NCBI GenBank assembly: GCA_002329205.1
Contig: DCTC01000001.1
Coordinates: forward strand, 866,310 to 930,309
Direction of reading: 5' to 3'
Source of the DNA: Candidatus Roizmanbacteria bacterium UBA1450
GTDB taxonomy: Bacteria > Patescibacteriota > Microgenomatia > UBA1406 > GWC2-37-13
DNA length: 64,000 nucleotides
The translations under genes and the position numbers were made by a program. The notes beneath the pieces are model-generated. The model saw only the letters and a list, made by a program, of their open reading frames with translations, was not told the origin of the DNA and made no database searches. Positions 8,078-16,775 of the stretch are shown piece by piece (the first letter of the stretch is position 1; each line of letters starts with the position of its first letter).

Positions 8078-8320
8078 ATGGATTATTTAATAAATTTATT
8101 GACCAACCCCACAGGAGAAGATTTTTTTCTTTTGTTCTTTAAAGCATTCGCAGTACTATTTTCTGTTTCATATTTGGTGTATGCTATAGTCATAACAAGA
8201 CAAACACAGCTGATGAATGAAACATTTACCACAAGAAATGCCGGATTACTATTTGCAGTATCTTTTTTCCAAATTATTTTCGGCATTATATTGATTTCCG
8301 TATCACTATTTTTGATTTGA
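8078..8320 (+). CDS. Small two-TM membrane protein
   Basis: An 80-aa protein with two TM helices (about residues 19-40 and 56-78) joined by a short polar loop 'TRQTQLMNETFTTRN'. A clear SD (AAAGGAG) stands 10 bp before the ATG. This fits an operon-internal gene that cannot use leaderless initiation. Proteins of this size and loop are frequent in Microgenomates-like genomes, but I know no function. It overlaps none of its neighbours; the next start is 3 bp beyond the stop. Confidence 0.75.
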   Translation: MDYLINLLTNPTGEDFFLLFFKAFAVLFSVSYLVYAIVITRQTQLMNETFTTRNAGLLFAVSFFQIIFGIILISVSLFLI

Positions 8321-8323
8321 TTT

Positions 8324-10150
8324 ATGTTGCAGGCCAGACCAGAAGGATACATCGGCAAGCAGTTTGCTGAAGGATTTACCAGCTATTTTATTGCGGGACG
8401 TTATAGTGGCGTACTTTCTATTGAAGACGGATTGACTCAGGATGAAGGCAAACAACTCTTGGAAAAATTTAAAGAAGGTCTTCTGTCAGCAGATGTTCAA
8501 GATCTGGCAGGATTCGAATCTACCGTCAGCAATCTCATACTTTCACTCAACTTTCCGGCACACGTAGGGCTAGCTATCGGCATGGAAATGCAGGGGGTTT
8601 TGTATGTAAAGACGGTAGGAGAAGGTCAAATCTATTTCCGTCGCGGCAAACAGTTTGACGAACTGGTATCAGGAGATACTTCTGCCTCAGGCTATCTGAA
8701 AGAATTCGATCTGGCTGTATTTACAACCACAAGGATACAGGATGTTATCGGCAAATCAGAAGATATACAAGCATTTGTTGATATGCTTCCGCCGCAGGAT
8801 ATTATTGAAAAGATAAACAGCGAAGAGTACGGTGAAGAAGAGCAGGGTTTTGTAGCTCTTTTTGTCGAATTTACCACAAAAACAGCAGTCGCAGCTCCAT
8901 CAATTTTCGATGAAGCGGGACCTAAAATAAATGATCCGATGGCGATCGAAGAAGAAGAAACTTCCCCCTATCCGCCTGCATCTTTATCCGTAGGTGGTAT
9001 CCCGGTCGTAGATAGAGGAGAATATCAAAAATCTAACTCCAGCAGTAAAATTGTCCAATTTGTCCGAAGTAAAGGATTTATTATCGCAACTATAGTTATA
9101 CTTTTTGCGTTGCTTGCCTGGAGTGTCGTTTTCGGTTATCAGCGACGCCAGGCAGAAGCTTTGAATAAAAGAATAGAAACAACAAAAGTGGAGATCCAGA
9201 CCAAGCTGGATCAGGCAAAAGAAGGAGCTTTTCTCAATATGGAAGAATCCCTTGTGCTGCTCTCCGATGCAAAAACACTTCTTGCACAGCTCAAACAGGA
9301 TGCAGGTGAAGCAAAGTCCAGCGAACTTGACCAAATTGAAAAAATGATAAACGAAGCAGAATCCTCGATTTTGAAACGCGAAGAAAAACCATTTGATGAG
9401 TTCTATGACCTTGCTCTTAAAGCAAAAGATGCGCAAGGAGATGCTCTTGCAGTAGCGGATGACTCTGTTGCTATACTTGATCGGTCTGCAAAAAAAGTTT
9501 ACGTACTCGATCTTCAAAAAAAATCCTTAGATGAATATGTGCATGCTGATGTGTCTGATGCGGGCATTGTTGCTTTATACAATAATGACGTATTTTTTGC
9601 TTCATCAGGCAAAGGGGTCATGAAATTTACTTCACAAAATAAGGTTCGTACGATGATAGAACCGGATAGCGACTGGGGAGAAATTGTTGATATGGAAATT
9701 TACAATGGGAATATCTATCTCTTGGACAACAGACAAGGAGAGATTTATAAATATCTGGTAACGGAAGGCGGATATTCGGATAAAAATTCATATACTGCTT
9801 CCGGACAGTCAGATGATTTGTCAAATGCTACTGATATGACCATTGATTCAGCCGTATATGTTGCGACAGGAAATGATTTGTCCAAATATCTTGCAGGTAC
9901 TTCTGAGAGTTTTTCACCAACATTCCCCAACAAGGATCCCGGTTTTGATCGTATTTATACAACTCCTGATCTTGAACAAGTATATGTTCTCGACCAAAAA
10001 CAGGCGTCAGTATATATTCTGACAAAAGAAGGTGAGTACCAGAGGACATTGCAATCGAGTATCTTTGCGACAGCAAACGGTTTGTATATATTTGAGAATG
10101 CAGTTCATGTTCTCTCGGACGGCAAGCTGTACAGTGTCTCCCTCGATTAA
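8324..10150 (+). CDS. Membrane protein: degenerate PP2C-like domain, TM, coiled coil, beta-propeller
   Basis: 608 aa. Residues 1-190 resemble a PP2C/SpoIIE-type fold ('VGLAIGMEMQGVLYVKTVGEGQIYFRRG', quoted here as GLAIGMEM...VGEGQIYFRR, then 'FVALFVEF'), but the acidic metal-binding residues of active phosphatases are not where expected. It is therefore probably a non-catalytic sensor. One TM helix lies at about 247-268, followed by a coiled coil (about 272-350). The C-terminal 250 residues are a repeating beta-strand region ('VAILDRSAKKVYVLDL', 'IYLLDNRQGEIYKYL', 'VYVLDQKQASVYIL') that looks like a beta-propeller outside the membrane. It lies immediately upstream of a sigma-factor gene, so an envelope-sensing role is possible. 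Architecture is well supported; function is not. Confidence 0.65.
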   Translation: MLQARPEGYIGKQFAEGFTSYFIAGRYSGVLSIEDGLTQDEGKQLLEKFKEGLLSADVQDLAGFESTVSNLILSLNFPAHVGLAIGMEMQGVLYVKTVGEGQIYFRRGKQFDELVSGDTSASGYLKEFDLAVFTTTRIQDVIGKSEDIQAFVDMLPPQDIIEKINSEEYGEEEQGFVALFVEFTTKTAVAAPSIFDEAGPKINDPMAIEEEETSPYPPASLSVGGIPVVDRGEYQKSNSSSKIVQFVRSKGFIIATIVILFALLAWSVVFGYQRRQAEALNKRIETTKVEIQTKLDQAKEGAFLNMEESLVLLSDAKTLLAQLKQDAGEAKSSELDQIEKMINEAESSILKREEKPFDEFYDLALKAKDAQGDALAVADDSVAILDRSAKKVYVLDLQKKSLDEYVHADVSDAGIVALYNNDVFFASSGKGVMKFTSQNKVRTMIEPDSDWGEIVDMEIYNGNIYLLDNRQGEIYKYLVTEGGYSDKNSYTASGQSDDLSNATDMTIDSAVYVATGNDLSKYLAGTSESFSPTFPNKDPGFDRIYTTPDLEQVYVLDQKQASVYILTKEGEYQRTLQSSIFATANGLYIFENAVHVLSDGKLYSVSLD

Positions 10151-10170
10151 AGAGTGTATAATGGTTACCT

Positions 10171-10722
10171 ATGGAACGAGTTGAAGAACAAGAATTGATT
10201 CAAAAACTGCTTCATAAAGATGCGCAAGCTCTCCATGTATTATATAAGATGTATTATAAGGAACTGTATCGTTTTGTATACAGCCGTATTTCTGAGAAGC
10301 ACCTAGCTGAAGAGCTTTCTCAGGACATTCTTATTCAATTCTTGGAAAGTATACGTGATTTTCGCCACCAATGTTCCATTAAAACCTTCCTTTTTACCAT
10401 AGCACGCAATAAAGTAATTGATCAAATCCGAAAAAAGAAAGTTAAAAACATATTCTTTTCTCATCTGCCTTCATTTGTTGTTGATAGCCTAGCCACAGTT
10501 GTTATGGATGATGATCTGGAGAGAAAAGAACTTCAGCAAAAGCTGGAACAGACTTTTAACGAACTTCCGCATGATTATCAGTTGGTCTTACGACTAAAGT
10601 ATATTGAAGACAAATCCGTCAAAGAGATTTCTCAGGAGCTTACGAAATCCTTTAAGTCGACCGAAAGCCTGATATTCCGAGCACGAAAGGCTTTTATTGA
10701 AATCTATAATAATTTGATTTAA
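10171..10722 (+). CDS. ECF-like sigma-70 family RNA polymerase sigma factor
   Basis: 183 aa with both conserved regions of an ECF sigma factor. Sigma2 is at about residues 15-95 ('ALHVLYKMYYKELYRFVYSR', then 'AEELSQDILIQF' and 'FLFTIARNKVIDQIRK'), and sigma4 at about 125-178 ('FNELPHDYQLVLRLKYIEDK', 'SVKEISQEL', 'STESLIFRARKAF'). It should bind core RNA polymerase and direct it to a small regulon. TATAAT (10157-10162) lies 8 bp before the ATG. The next gene, a small single-TM protein, starts 3 bp after the stop and is the natural anti-sigma candidate. Confidence 0.88.
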   Translation: MERVEEQELIQKLLHKDAQALHVLYKMYYKELYRFVYSRISEKHLAEELSQDILIQFLESIRDFRHQCSIKTFLFTIARNKVIDQIRKKKVKNIFFSHLPSFVVDSLATVVMDDDLERKELQQKLEQTFNELPHDYQLVLRLKYIEDKSVKEISQELTKSFKSTESLIFRARKAFIEIYNNLI

Positions 10723-10725
10723 ATC

Positions 10726-10968
10726 ATGCACACGAAGTCAGAAATTCCTGACAAATTAATTCGCAAATTTCAGCAAATATATTCATTACCTCCCAACGAT
10801 CTCCACAATGAGGTACTGACATCATGGTACAAATTCCTGACAGCTCCTTTGAAGAGGATGCCGTTTGCCTATATCGTACCGCTGTCAATTGGTATCGCTG
10901 TTATGATGTACCTTGTCGTTGGGCAATTATTGATTCACCTGGTAAGTCTTCTTCAGAATGGATTTTAA
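10726..10968 (+). CDS. Small single-TM protein, candidate anti-sigma partner
   Basis: An 80-aa protein with a 40-residue cytoplasmic N-terminal part ('PDKLIRKFQQIYSLPPNDLH') and one strong TM helix (about 49-70). It follows the sigma gene by 3 bp and overlaps the next gene by 11 bp, so the three are surely co-transcribed. Position and topology fit a minimal anti-sigma factor, but the usual zinc-binding anti-sigma motif (HxxxCxxC) is absent. This is inference from context only. Confidence 0.6.
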   Translation: MHTKSEIPDKLIRKFQQIYSLPPNDLHNEVLTSWYKFLTAPLKRMPFAYIVPLSIGIAVMMYLVVGQLLIHLVSLLQNGF

Positions 10969-11575
10969 TCATATCATTTCCGGCTTTATTGCTTCATTCA
11001 TTTTTTTTGTCCGTCGAGTCATCTATCTTATTGTTTCGCCCTATAAAACCATGCGCGATATCGCACAGGATGATGATATGATGCAAGTACTTTTTATTTT
11101 TTTGTGTATCGGGGTGTACTTTTACTTTGCCAACAATTTAAGAAACTATCCGCACGAACCGTGGATTCTTTTTTTTATGACGGTTTTTCATTACCTGCTG
11201 ACAGTGACGTATTTCGCTTTATTTATGATTCTTTCCACAAAACAGCACCGGGTGAAAATTGCCCCGTTTATGCTGCTTTTTAGTTATGCATTGATCCCGA
11301 CTCTTGTCTGGTTTATTACAAATTCAGTTCTGTATGCGCTCATTCCACCACCCAGGACACCTTCATTTCTCGGCAAAGGATTCAGTTTAGTGTATGTCAG
11401 TTTTTCTATAGGGATACTGTTCTGGAAGATAATGGTGACTTATCTTGCCATCCGGTTTGCAACAGGGTTTCGTTTTTTCAGGATAGTGTATAGCATGATT
11501 TTATATTTGATAGCTGTGATTCCGTATTCAATATTGTTGTATTCATTACAATTTTTTCGTATTCCGTTCTTGTAA
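10958..11575 (+). CDS. Yip1-like polytopic membrane protein
   Basis: 205 aa with about five TM segments after an amphipathic N-terminal region containing 'VSPYKTMRDIAQDDDMMQVL'. That motif (a 'SP..T...I' lead-in followed by TM bundles) is typical of the bacterial Yip1/YIP1-like membrane family. Starting the frame with ATG at 10958 overlaps the preceding gene by 11 bp, consistent with translational coupling. No catalytic residues seen. It may form a membrane complex with the preceding sigma-operon proteins. Confidence 0.65.
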   Translation: MDFNHIISGFIASFIFFVRRVIYLIVSPYKTMRDIAQDDDMMQVLFIFLCIGVYFYFANNLRNYPHEPWILFFMTVFHYLLTVTYFALFMILSTKQHRVKIAPFMLLFSYALIPTLVWFITNSVLYALIPPPRTPSFLGKGFSLVYVSFSIGILFWKIMVTYLAIRFATGFRFFRIVYSMILYLIAVIPYSILLYSLQFFRIPFL

Positions 11576-11631
11576 AGTCCAGTGTTGTATACTCGGTTGG
11601 AACAACTTCCTCGAATTAATAATCCAGTTAC

Positions 11632-12789
11632 ATGAATGATTTATACGTCTCTCACGACTATATAGCTATGAATCTTAGGAAAGCACAAAATGTAGATGAG
11701 CGCAGGAAAATGATTGAAAGTATGAGCAATATCCTGCTTTCACACATAGGAGAGGTATTGGTTGATGATGTCAAGCAAATCCACTGTGAAAATCTGGTCG
11801 GCGCTGTTTCCTTGCCTTTGGGAGTCGCAGGTCCGTTGAAACTGAAAGGCCAGCACCATGAAAGGGATGTTCTGATCCCGCTCGCAACAACAGAGGGAGC
11901 TCTCGTTGCTTCGGTCAGCCGCGGATGTAAAATTATTTCACTTGCCGGTGGGGCAGTAGCACAAACGGAGTATATCGGCCCGACCCGAGGTCCTGTTTTT
12001 GAAACGAAAGGAATACGTGAAAGTCAAGCATTTATTGCTTTTATCCGAAAACATCAAGACCAATTAGCATCCTGTGCAGAACAAACTTCTTCCCATCTGA
12101 AACTGAAGGAGATAGAAACACGCAGAAATGGTAAATATGTATATACCAGACTGATATTTGATACTGATGAAGCGATGGGGATGAATATGGTAACTATTGC
12201 CTCAGATGCGGTTGTTTCTTTCCTTGAGAGGCACACAGAGGCATCATGTATAGCTGTTGCAGGAAACTACGATGTTGATAAAAAACCGGCTTGGTTGAAT
12301 TTCATCAAAGGACGCGGTCGATCCTGTCAGGCAGAAGTAATTATTCCGCAACAATTACTGAAGGAGCATCTAAAGGTCTCTTCGCGAGATCTTTTCAAAA
12401 CAGTGATTGCGAAATGCTGGGGCGGGTCAATGATGGCAGGCGCGATGGGGTATAATGCTCATTTTGCCAATATAGTTGCTGCTTTTTATGCAGCTACAGG
12501 TCAGGACATTGCACATGTTGTCGAAGGAAGTCTGGGAATAACAAGTGCTGATGTATGTGAAAATGGAGATTTGTATTTTTCTGTTTATCTTCCTGATATA
12601 ATGCTTGGCACGGTTGGTGGAGGTACGAAACTGAAGACCCAAAGTGAAGCACGAAGCATTACCGGTGCACGCAATACAGAAGAACTGGCAGAAGTCCTCA
12701 CAGGAGCAGTACTCGCCGGAGAATTATCCCTGCTGGCATCGATTACCGAGAGAACGCTGGGAAAAGCACATAAAAAGCTGGGACGATAG
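11632..12789 (+). CDS. hmgA: Hydroxymethylglutaryl-CoA reductase (class I type)
   Basis: 385 aa; reduces HMG-CoA to mevalonate with NADPH, the committed step of the mevalonate pathway. Motifs in order: 'ENLVGAVSLPLGVAGPL' (residues 53-69), catalytic Glu88 in TTEG, 'DEAMGMNM' (179-186) in the nucleotide-binding domain, 'DKKPAWLN' with the catalytic Lys, 'GTVGGGT' near residue 325, and the C-terminal catalytic His380 in GKAHKK. The C-terminal His and the DKKP motif point to class I (eukaryotic/archaeal) rather than the class II enzymes of many bacteria. It is the first gene of a five-gene mevalonate cluster; a hairpin separates it from HMG-CoA synthase. Confidence 0.95.
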   Translation: MNDLYVSHDYIAMNLRKAQNVDERRKMIESMSNILLSHIGEVLVDDVKQIHCENLVGAVSLPLGVAGPLKLKGQHHERDVLIPLATTEGALVASVSRGCKIISLAGGAVAQTEYIGPTRGPVFETKGIRESQAFIAFIRKHQDQLASCAEQTSSHLKLKEIETRRNGKYVYTRLIFDTDEAMGMNMVTIASDAVVSFLERHTEASCIAVAGNYDVDKKPAWLNFIKGRGRSCQAEVIIPQQLLKEHLKVSSRDLFKTVIAKCWGGSMMAGAMGYNAHFANIVAAFYAATGQDIAHVVEGSLGITSADVCENGDLYFSVYLPDIMLGTVGGGTKLKTQSEARSITGARNTEELAEVLTGAVLAGELSLLASITERTLGKAHKKLGR

Positions 12790-12817
12790 CTATTTGTTAC
12801 GTAGGTTATGAGATTAC

Positions 12818-12853
12818 AGTTAAGAGATAAAAGGAAACTTTTCTCTTTTAACT
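12818..12853. repeat. Imperfect long inverted repeat between HMGR and HMGS genes
   Basis: AGTTAAGAGATAAAAG pairs with CTTTTCTCTTTTAACT around a GAAA tetraloop, giving about 15 pairs with one shifted base. There is no following T-run. It is followed by a short repeat of GTTAACTG / TTTAACTG. It could be an mRNA processing or attenuation element within the mevalonate operon. Confidence 0.4.
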
Positions 12854-12877
12854 ATTATCTGTTAACTGTTTAACTGA

Positions 12878-13900
12878 ATGGTTGGAATCGTAGATTACGG
12901 ATTTTATATCCCCAAATATAGGATAAGGGTTAATGACATTGCTGAGCAGTGGGGGAAATGTAGTGACAAAGTGGAGCGATCTCTAAGAGTAATTGAGAAA
13001 GCAGTCGCTGGTCGCGATGAGGATATGGTCACTATGGCATATGAAGCATCCAGTATGGCCATGCACGACAATGAAGATTTAAAAAAAGATATCGGAGCGG
13101 TGTTTATCGGATCAGAAACTTTTCCTTATGCTGTCAAACCGATTTCTACCTCACTGGCTGAGTGGTTGAATCTATCCCATGACTACCTCGCATATGACAC
13201 ACAGTTTGCCTGCAAGGCAGCAACCGGAGCACTCATCTCAGCTTCTGCACTCGTAAAATCCGGTGATATAAAAAATGCGCTGGTATGTGCCTCGGACAAA
13301 GCAAATGCCCGTCCGAAAGACACACTAGAATACTCAGCCGGCTCGGGAGCAAATGCATGGATTTTGGGCAGGGAGAATGTGATGCTTGAAATAATTGACT
13401 GGCATTCATACTCATCTGACACACCTGACTTTTGGCGACGTGCAAAAGCTGATTATCCTTCCCACGCGAGCAGATTTACCGGTTCACCTGCTTATTTCAA
13501 ACATATTCTTTCATCATCAACTGCACTTATGGAAAAACAACATATACAGGCCTCTGATGTCACCTATGGAGTGTTTCATATGCCAAACGGCAGTTTCCCA
13601 CTCAAAGCAGCTCAGAAACTCGGTTTCACCAAAGAACAGATAGAAAAATCATATGTTGTCCCCAAACTCGGCAACTCATATTCAGCATCAGCGCTCATGG
13701 GGCTTGTAGCCACACTTGAGTTTGCCAAACCGGGCGAGACAATTTTCTTTGCATCATACGGTTCGGGTGCCGGCTCGGATGCAATTCTGTTCAAAGTTAC
13801 TGAAAAGATAGAGAAAAGACGAAAAGCATTTCAGCATATTATTGAAAAAAAATCATATATAGACTATGGAACGTATATGCAGTATATGAACATTATTTAA
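12878..13900 (+). CDS. Hydroxymethylglutaryl-CoA synthase, archaeal type
   Basis: 340 aa; condenses acetoacetyl-CoA with acetyl-CoA to HMG-CoA. The start 'MVGIVDYGFYIPKYRI' and the short length identify the archaeal-type enzyme (TIGR00748 style) rather than the longer bacterial MvaS. The catalytic Cys lies in 'QFACKAATGAL' (about residues 109-119), with 'SAGSGANAWIL' further on. A conserved 'VFHMPNGSFPLKAAQKLGF' holds the likely catalytic His, and 'GNSYSASALMGLVATLE' follows. Immediately downstream are thiolase (8 bp) and a DUF35 protein. In archaea these three form one complex that channels acetoacetyl-CoA, so the same is likely here. Confidence 0.92.
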   Translation: MVGIVDYGFYIPKYRIRVNDIAEQWGKCSDKVERSLRVIEKAVAGRDEDMVTMAYEASSMAMHDNEDLKKDIGAVFIGSETFPYAVKPISTSLAEWLNLSHDYLAYDTQFACKAATGALISASALVKSGDIKNALVCASDKANARPKDTLEYSAGSGANAWILGRENVMLEIIDWHSYSSDTPDFWRRAKADYPSHASRFTGSPAYFKHILSSSTALMEKQHIQASDVTYGVFHMPNGSFPLKAAQKLGFTKEQIEKSYVVPKLGNSYSASALMGLVATLEFAKPGETIFFASYGSGAGSDAILFKVTEKIEKRRKAFQHIIEKKSYIDYGTYMQYMNII

Positions 13901-13908
13901 CATGAACT

Positions 13909-15066
13909 ATGAGTACTTTAAATGCAATAATCGGATATTATTCGACACCATTCGGAGAATTTTGGGATAAAACTCTGGATGACTTGATTTTGGACGCATT
14001 TAACGGGGTATTGAAGGAATCAAAAATAGAAAAAAACGGTATTGATGCGATTTTCCTGGGCAATATGCTCGGCGGTGTGGTCGAAGAAAGTTTGCTATTG
14101 TCTGCACATGTCGCGGAGCTTACTGATATGCATATTCCGGTATACCGTATTGAAGCAGCTTGCGCTTCCGGGGGATTGGCTTTCCAGAATGCGGATGTGT
14201 ATCTGAAAAGCCATCCAGGATCGACTGTGATGGTATTGGGTGCAGAAAAAATGACTGATATCTCTGCAGGTGAGATTACCCGGGGATTGGCTTCAGCAGC
14301 ATCTGATGAAGAACAGACAGTAGGACTTACGTTTCCGGGTGTATATGCACTTCTTGCTCAGATGTATCTGGAAAAATACGGATACAACGAAGAGCATCTC
14401 GCCAGTATCTCAGTCAAAAATCATGCGCATGGAGTACTCAATGAAAAAGCTCATTTTAGACGTTACGTTACAATCGATAATGTTTTAGAGAGCCCGTATG
14501 TTGCATATCCCTTAAAAGTACTGGATAGTTCGCCGATCTCAGACGGTGCGGCAGCAGTTATTTTGACCAATGACCATAAATATATTACTGCGTCAAAAGC
14601 CGCACATATTTTGTCATCTGAAACAGCCACTGACTCCATTTCTATTGCAAAAAGAAAACAGCTGGATACTCTTGAGGCGACCGTAGTTGCTGCACAAAAA
14701 GCATTTACTTGCGCTAGAATTGAACGGAAAGATATTAATCTTATGGAAGTTCATGATTGTTTCTCAATAGCTGAAATTCTGGCACTGGAAGATCTCGGAT
14801 TCTGGGAGAAGGGCAAAGGCGGACAACACGCACGTGAAATGGTAACCTCGCGTGATTCGGGAAGTAATCTGATCGTGAATACTTCCGGCGGATTGAAAGC
14901 GGCAGGCCATCCTGTCGGCGGGACAGGCATCAAACAAATCGGAGAAGTGTATCTTCAATTGACCGGACAGGCAGGTGAGCGGCAAGTAAAACATCATAAA
15001 TTTGGTTTGGCGCATAATGTGGGTGGAAGCGGCGGAGTAGCAGTCGTTACGATTTTAGGAGTCTAA
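13909..15066 (+). CDS. Acetoacetyl-CoA thiolase, archaeal/SCP2 type
   Basis: 385 aa; makes acetoacetyl-CoA from two acetyl-CoA. The nucleophile Cys lies in 'RIEAACASGGLAFQNA' (about residues 82-97), 'HDCFSIAEILALEDLG' follows (about 282-297), and 'GGLKAAGHPVGGTG' carries the catalytic His (about 324-337). The C-terminal 'HNVGGSGGVAVV' lacks the second catalytic Cys of classical degradative thiolases, as in archaeal enzymes that work together with HMG-CoA synthase. It overlaps nothing and follows the HMGS gene by 8 bp. With the DUF35 gene it probably forms the thiolase/HMGS/DUF35 assembly. Confidence 0.92.
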   Translation: MSTLNAIIGYYSTPFGEFWDKTLDDLILDAFNGVLKESKIEKNGIDAIFLGNMLGGVVEESLLLSAHVAELTDMHIPVYRIEAACASGGLAFQNADVYLKSHPGSTVMVLGAEKMTDISAGEITRGLASAASDEEQTVGLTFPGVYALLAQMYLEKYGYNEEHLASISVKNHAHGVLNEKAHFRRYVTIDNVLESPYVAYPLKVLDSSPISDGAAAVILTNDHKYITASKAAHILSSETATDSISIAKRKQLDTLEATVVAAQKAFTCARIERKDINLMEVHDCFSIAEILALEDLGFWEKGKGGQHAREMVTSRDSGSNLIVNTSGGLKAAGHPVGGTGIKQIGEVYLQLTGQAGERQVKHHKFGLAHNVGGSGGVAVVTILGV

Positions 15067-15114
15067 TTATTTACATAAAATTAATAAGTTAGCTGAATAT
15101 TATTTAAAAATTCT

Positions 15115-15417
15115 ATGCAAAGTGCAGTACGCGTTTGGCGTAAACAAAAAAAAGATAAGGAACGACTTGGTAAAAAAGGTGTTATCCTCTCATGGACGGA
15201 GGTATTTGTCTCTCCGCTTCGTTTTGAAACAATGACGCCCTATACTATTGTCCTTGTGGAGCTGGAAGATCAAAACCGGGTGTATGGTCAGCTTGTCGAT
15301 TTTGAAAAGGATCAGCGGACGATCGGTAGGGAGGTTGTTTCAGTATTCCGGAAAATGGGTGCTGTCGGGAGTGAGGATGTAGTTGAGTACGGAGTGAAGT
15401 TCAAACCTCACGAATGA
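15115..15417 (+). CDS. DUF35 OB-fold protein lacking the zinc ribbon
   Basis: A 100-aa protein whose body ('VILSWTEVFVSPLRFETMTP', 'YTIVLVELEDQNRVYGQLVD', 'GREVVSVFRKMG', 'VVEYGVKFKP') matches the OB-fold half of DUF35 proteins. Archaeal DUF35 proteins scaffold thiolase and HMG-CoA synthase. They usually carry an N-terminal rubredoxin-like CxxC...CxxC zinc ribbon; here no cysteine is present and the N-terminus is only a basic helix. There is no plausible upstream extension, as the frame is interrupted by stops. It overlaps the mevalonate kinase start by 4 bp (ATGA). Confidence 0.8.
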   Translation: MQSAVRVWRKQKKDKERLGKKGVILSWTEVFVSPLRFETMTPYTIVLVELEDQNRVYGQLVDFEKDQRTIGREVVSVFRKMGAVGSEDVVEYGVKFKPHE

Positions 15418-16364
15418 AAATCTCATATTCAGCTCCGGGTAAGGTTATCCTTTCTGGAGAACACTCCGTTGTGTACACGAAACCGGCGTTAGTAACGGCT
15501 GTTGACTTGACACTTACTGTTACGGTTGAAGAAGGAAAATCTACACATACTGATGCGAAAATACGAGAAGCCGTGGAGTATTGCGACAATGTGGTGTTGA
15601 ATTTTCTCCAAAAAAATAAAATCGCATTTCAAAAAAAAACCTTCACATATTCAATCGAATCTTCGATTCCGGAAGGTCGCGGTATGGGCTCATCGGCAGC
15701 TTTTTGTGTGGCAGCTGTCGCAGCGCTTTTGCATTTTTATACCGGCCGAGAATATGAAAAAGAAACAATTAATACACTTGCATACAAGTGTGAGAAGCAT
15801 TTCCACGGAATGCCGTCAGGAGTAGATGTAAGTGCTTCATGTTTTGGCGGGCTGATATACTATCGAAAAGAATTTGAATTTCTCAAATATATTTCTGCGC
15901 TTAATTTCAAGATTCCCCAGCTTATCCAGGACAATCTCATACTTATTGATAGTGGAAAACCAATTGAATCAACTTCGGAGATGGTACGTCTGGTCGGTAG
16001 AAGATACAATGAACAGACAATTGATATGGAAAAGACTCTTATCGGTATTGAAAAAGTTACACGGCGTATGGTCGTTTCAATTGTCAAAGAAGATCCTCGT
16101 ATGTTTGCCGAATGTATTGATGAAAATCAGAAATTGCTTGTTGATTTCGGTATTGTTTCGGGATCAGCTCAAAAGCTTCTTGCAGGCTTATCTCCGTACG
16201 GTGTCGGCAAAGTAACGGGAGCAGGAGGCAGAAAAGAAGGATCAGGACTTATTTTATTTTATATTACTGATAAAGACGGTTTTAGGAAGTATTCTGTTCA
16301 GGAAGGGCTCTTGACAATTCCATTCAAACAACAGTTTGAAGGAGTACATATTCTAAAGCACTGA
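15414..16364 (+). CDS. mvk: Mevalonate kinase
   Basis: A 316-aa GHMP-family kinase that phosphorylates mevalonate. It has the N-terminal 'SAPGKVILSGEHSVVYTKPA' (residues 5-24) with the substrate-binding Lys and His, the ATP motif 'PEGRGMGSSAAFCVAAVAAL' (about 85-104), 'GMPSGVDVSASCFGG' with the catalytic Asp, and the third GHMP motif 'KVTGAGGRKEGSGLILF' (about 264-280). The ATG overlaps the DUF35 stop by 4 bp, so translation is coupled. Later pathway enzymes (phosphomevalonate kinase or decarboxylase, IPP kinase) are not in the window. UPP synthase, a user of the product, lies 0.8 kb away. Confidence 0.93.
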   Translation: MKISYSAPGKVILSGEHSVVYTKPALVTAVDLTLTVTVEEGKSTHTDAKIREAVEYCDNVVLNFLQKNKIAFQKKTFTYSIESSIPEGRGMGSSAAFCVAAVAALLHFYTGREYEKETINTLAYKCEKHFHGMPSGVDVSASCFGGLIYYRKEFEFLKYISALNFKIPQLIQDNLILIDSGKPIESTSEMVRLVGRRYNEQTIDMEKTLIGIEKVTRRMVVSIVKEDPRMFAECIDENQKLLVDFGIVSGSAQKLLAGLSPYGVGKVTGAGGRKEGSGLILFYITDKDGFRKYSVQEGLLTIPFKQQFEGVHILKH

Positions 16365-16367
16365 GCA

Positions 16368-16775
16368 TTACGGTTCACCTTGAATGGTTGGAAGACTGAA
16401 ACGCCAGTTGCCTTGTGCATCCCGCTTGATGAGACCAAGAACATCGCCTGCAACTACCGAGAAAATCCCCAGCGCTGCAACCATCAGGATAATGCCGATT
16501 ACTGCATTTGTCATTTTTTGTCGTGCTTTATCCAGCTTTTCCTGATCTCCGCCGCCCGTAACCCAATCAAGTGCTCCCCACAGAAGATAAAAAAGCACCA
16601 TAATGGAACCGATAATCAAAGCCATTCTGATTCCGAACATGACGACACGGGATATACCTTCAACGGGATTTGTCCAATTGGGCCCTGGAGGTTCAATCGG
16701 AGTTCCGAAAACACTATCAACACCGGTATTCAGTAATAAAAGATTTGTTTTTTCTAGAATTGTTGAGAATATCAT
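16368..16775 (-). CDS. Pilin-like two-TM protein (VirB2/TrbC type)
   Basis: 135 aa from the ATG at 16775. A short signal-like N-terminus and Pro-rich segment ('TPIEPPGPNWTNPVEGI') precede two TM helices (about residues 50-75 and 90-112) joined by a polar loop 'WVTGGGDQEKLDKARQKMTN'. The G-G-D/E-x-EK-xxxA loop between two TM helices is the mark of the CPR VirB2/TrbC-like pilins. Starting here gives a 4-bp ATGA overlap with the upstream pilin-like gene, which settles the start; a longer frame upstream has no support. Confidence 0.8.
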   Translation of the reverse strand: MIFSTILEKTNLLLLNTGVDSVFGTPIEPPGPNWTNPVEGISRVVMFGIRMALIIGSIMVLFYLLWGALDWVTGGGDQEKLDKARQKMTNAVIGIILMVAALGIFSVVAGDVLGLIKRDAQGNWRFSLPTIQGEP

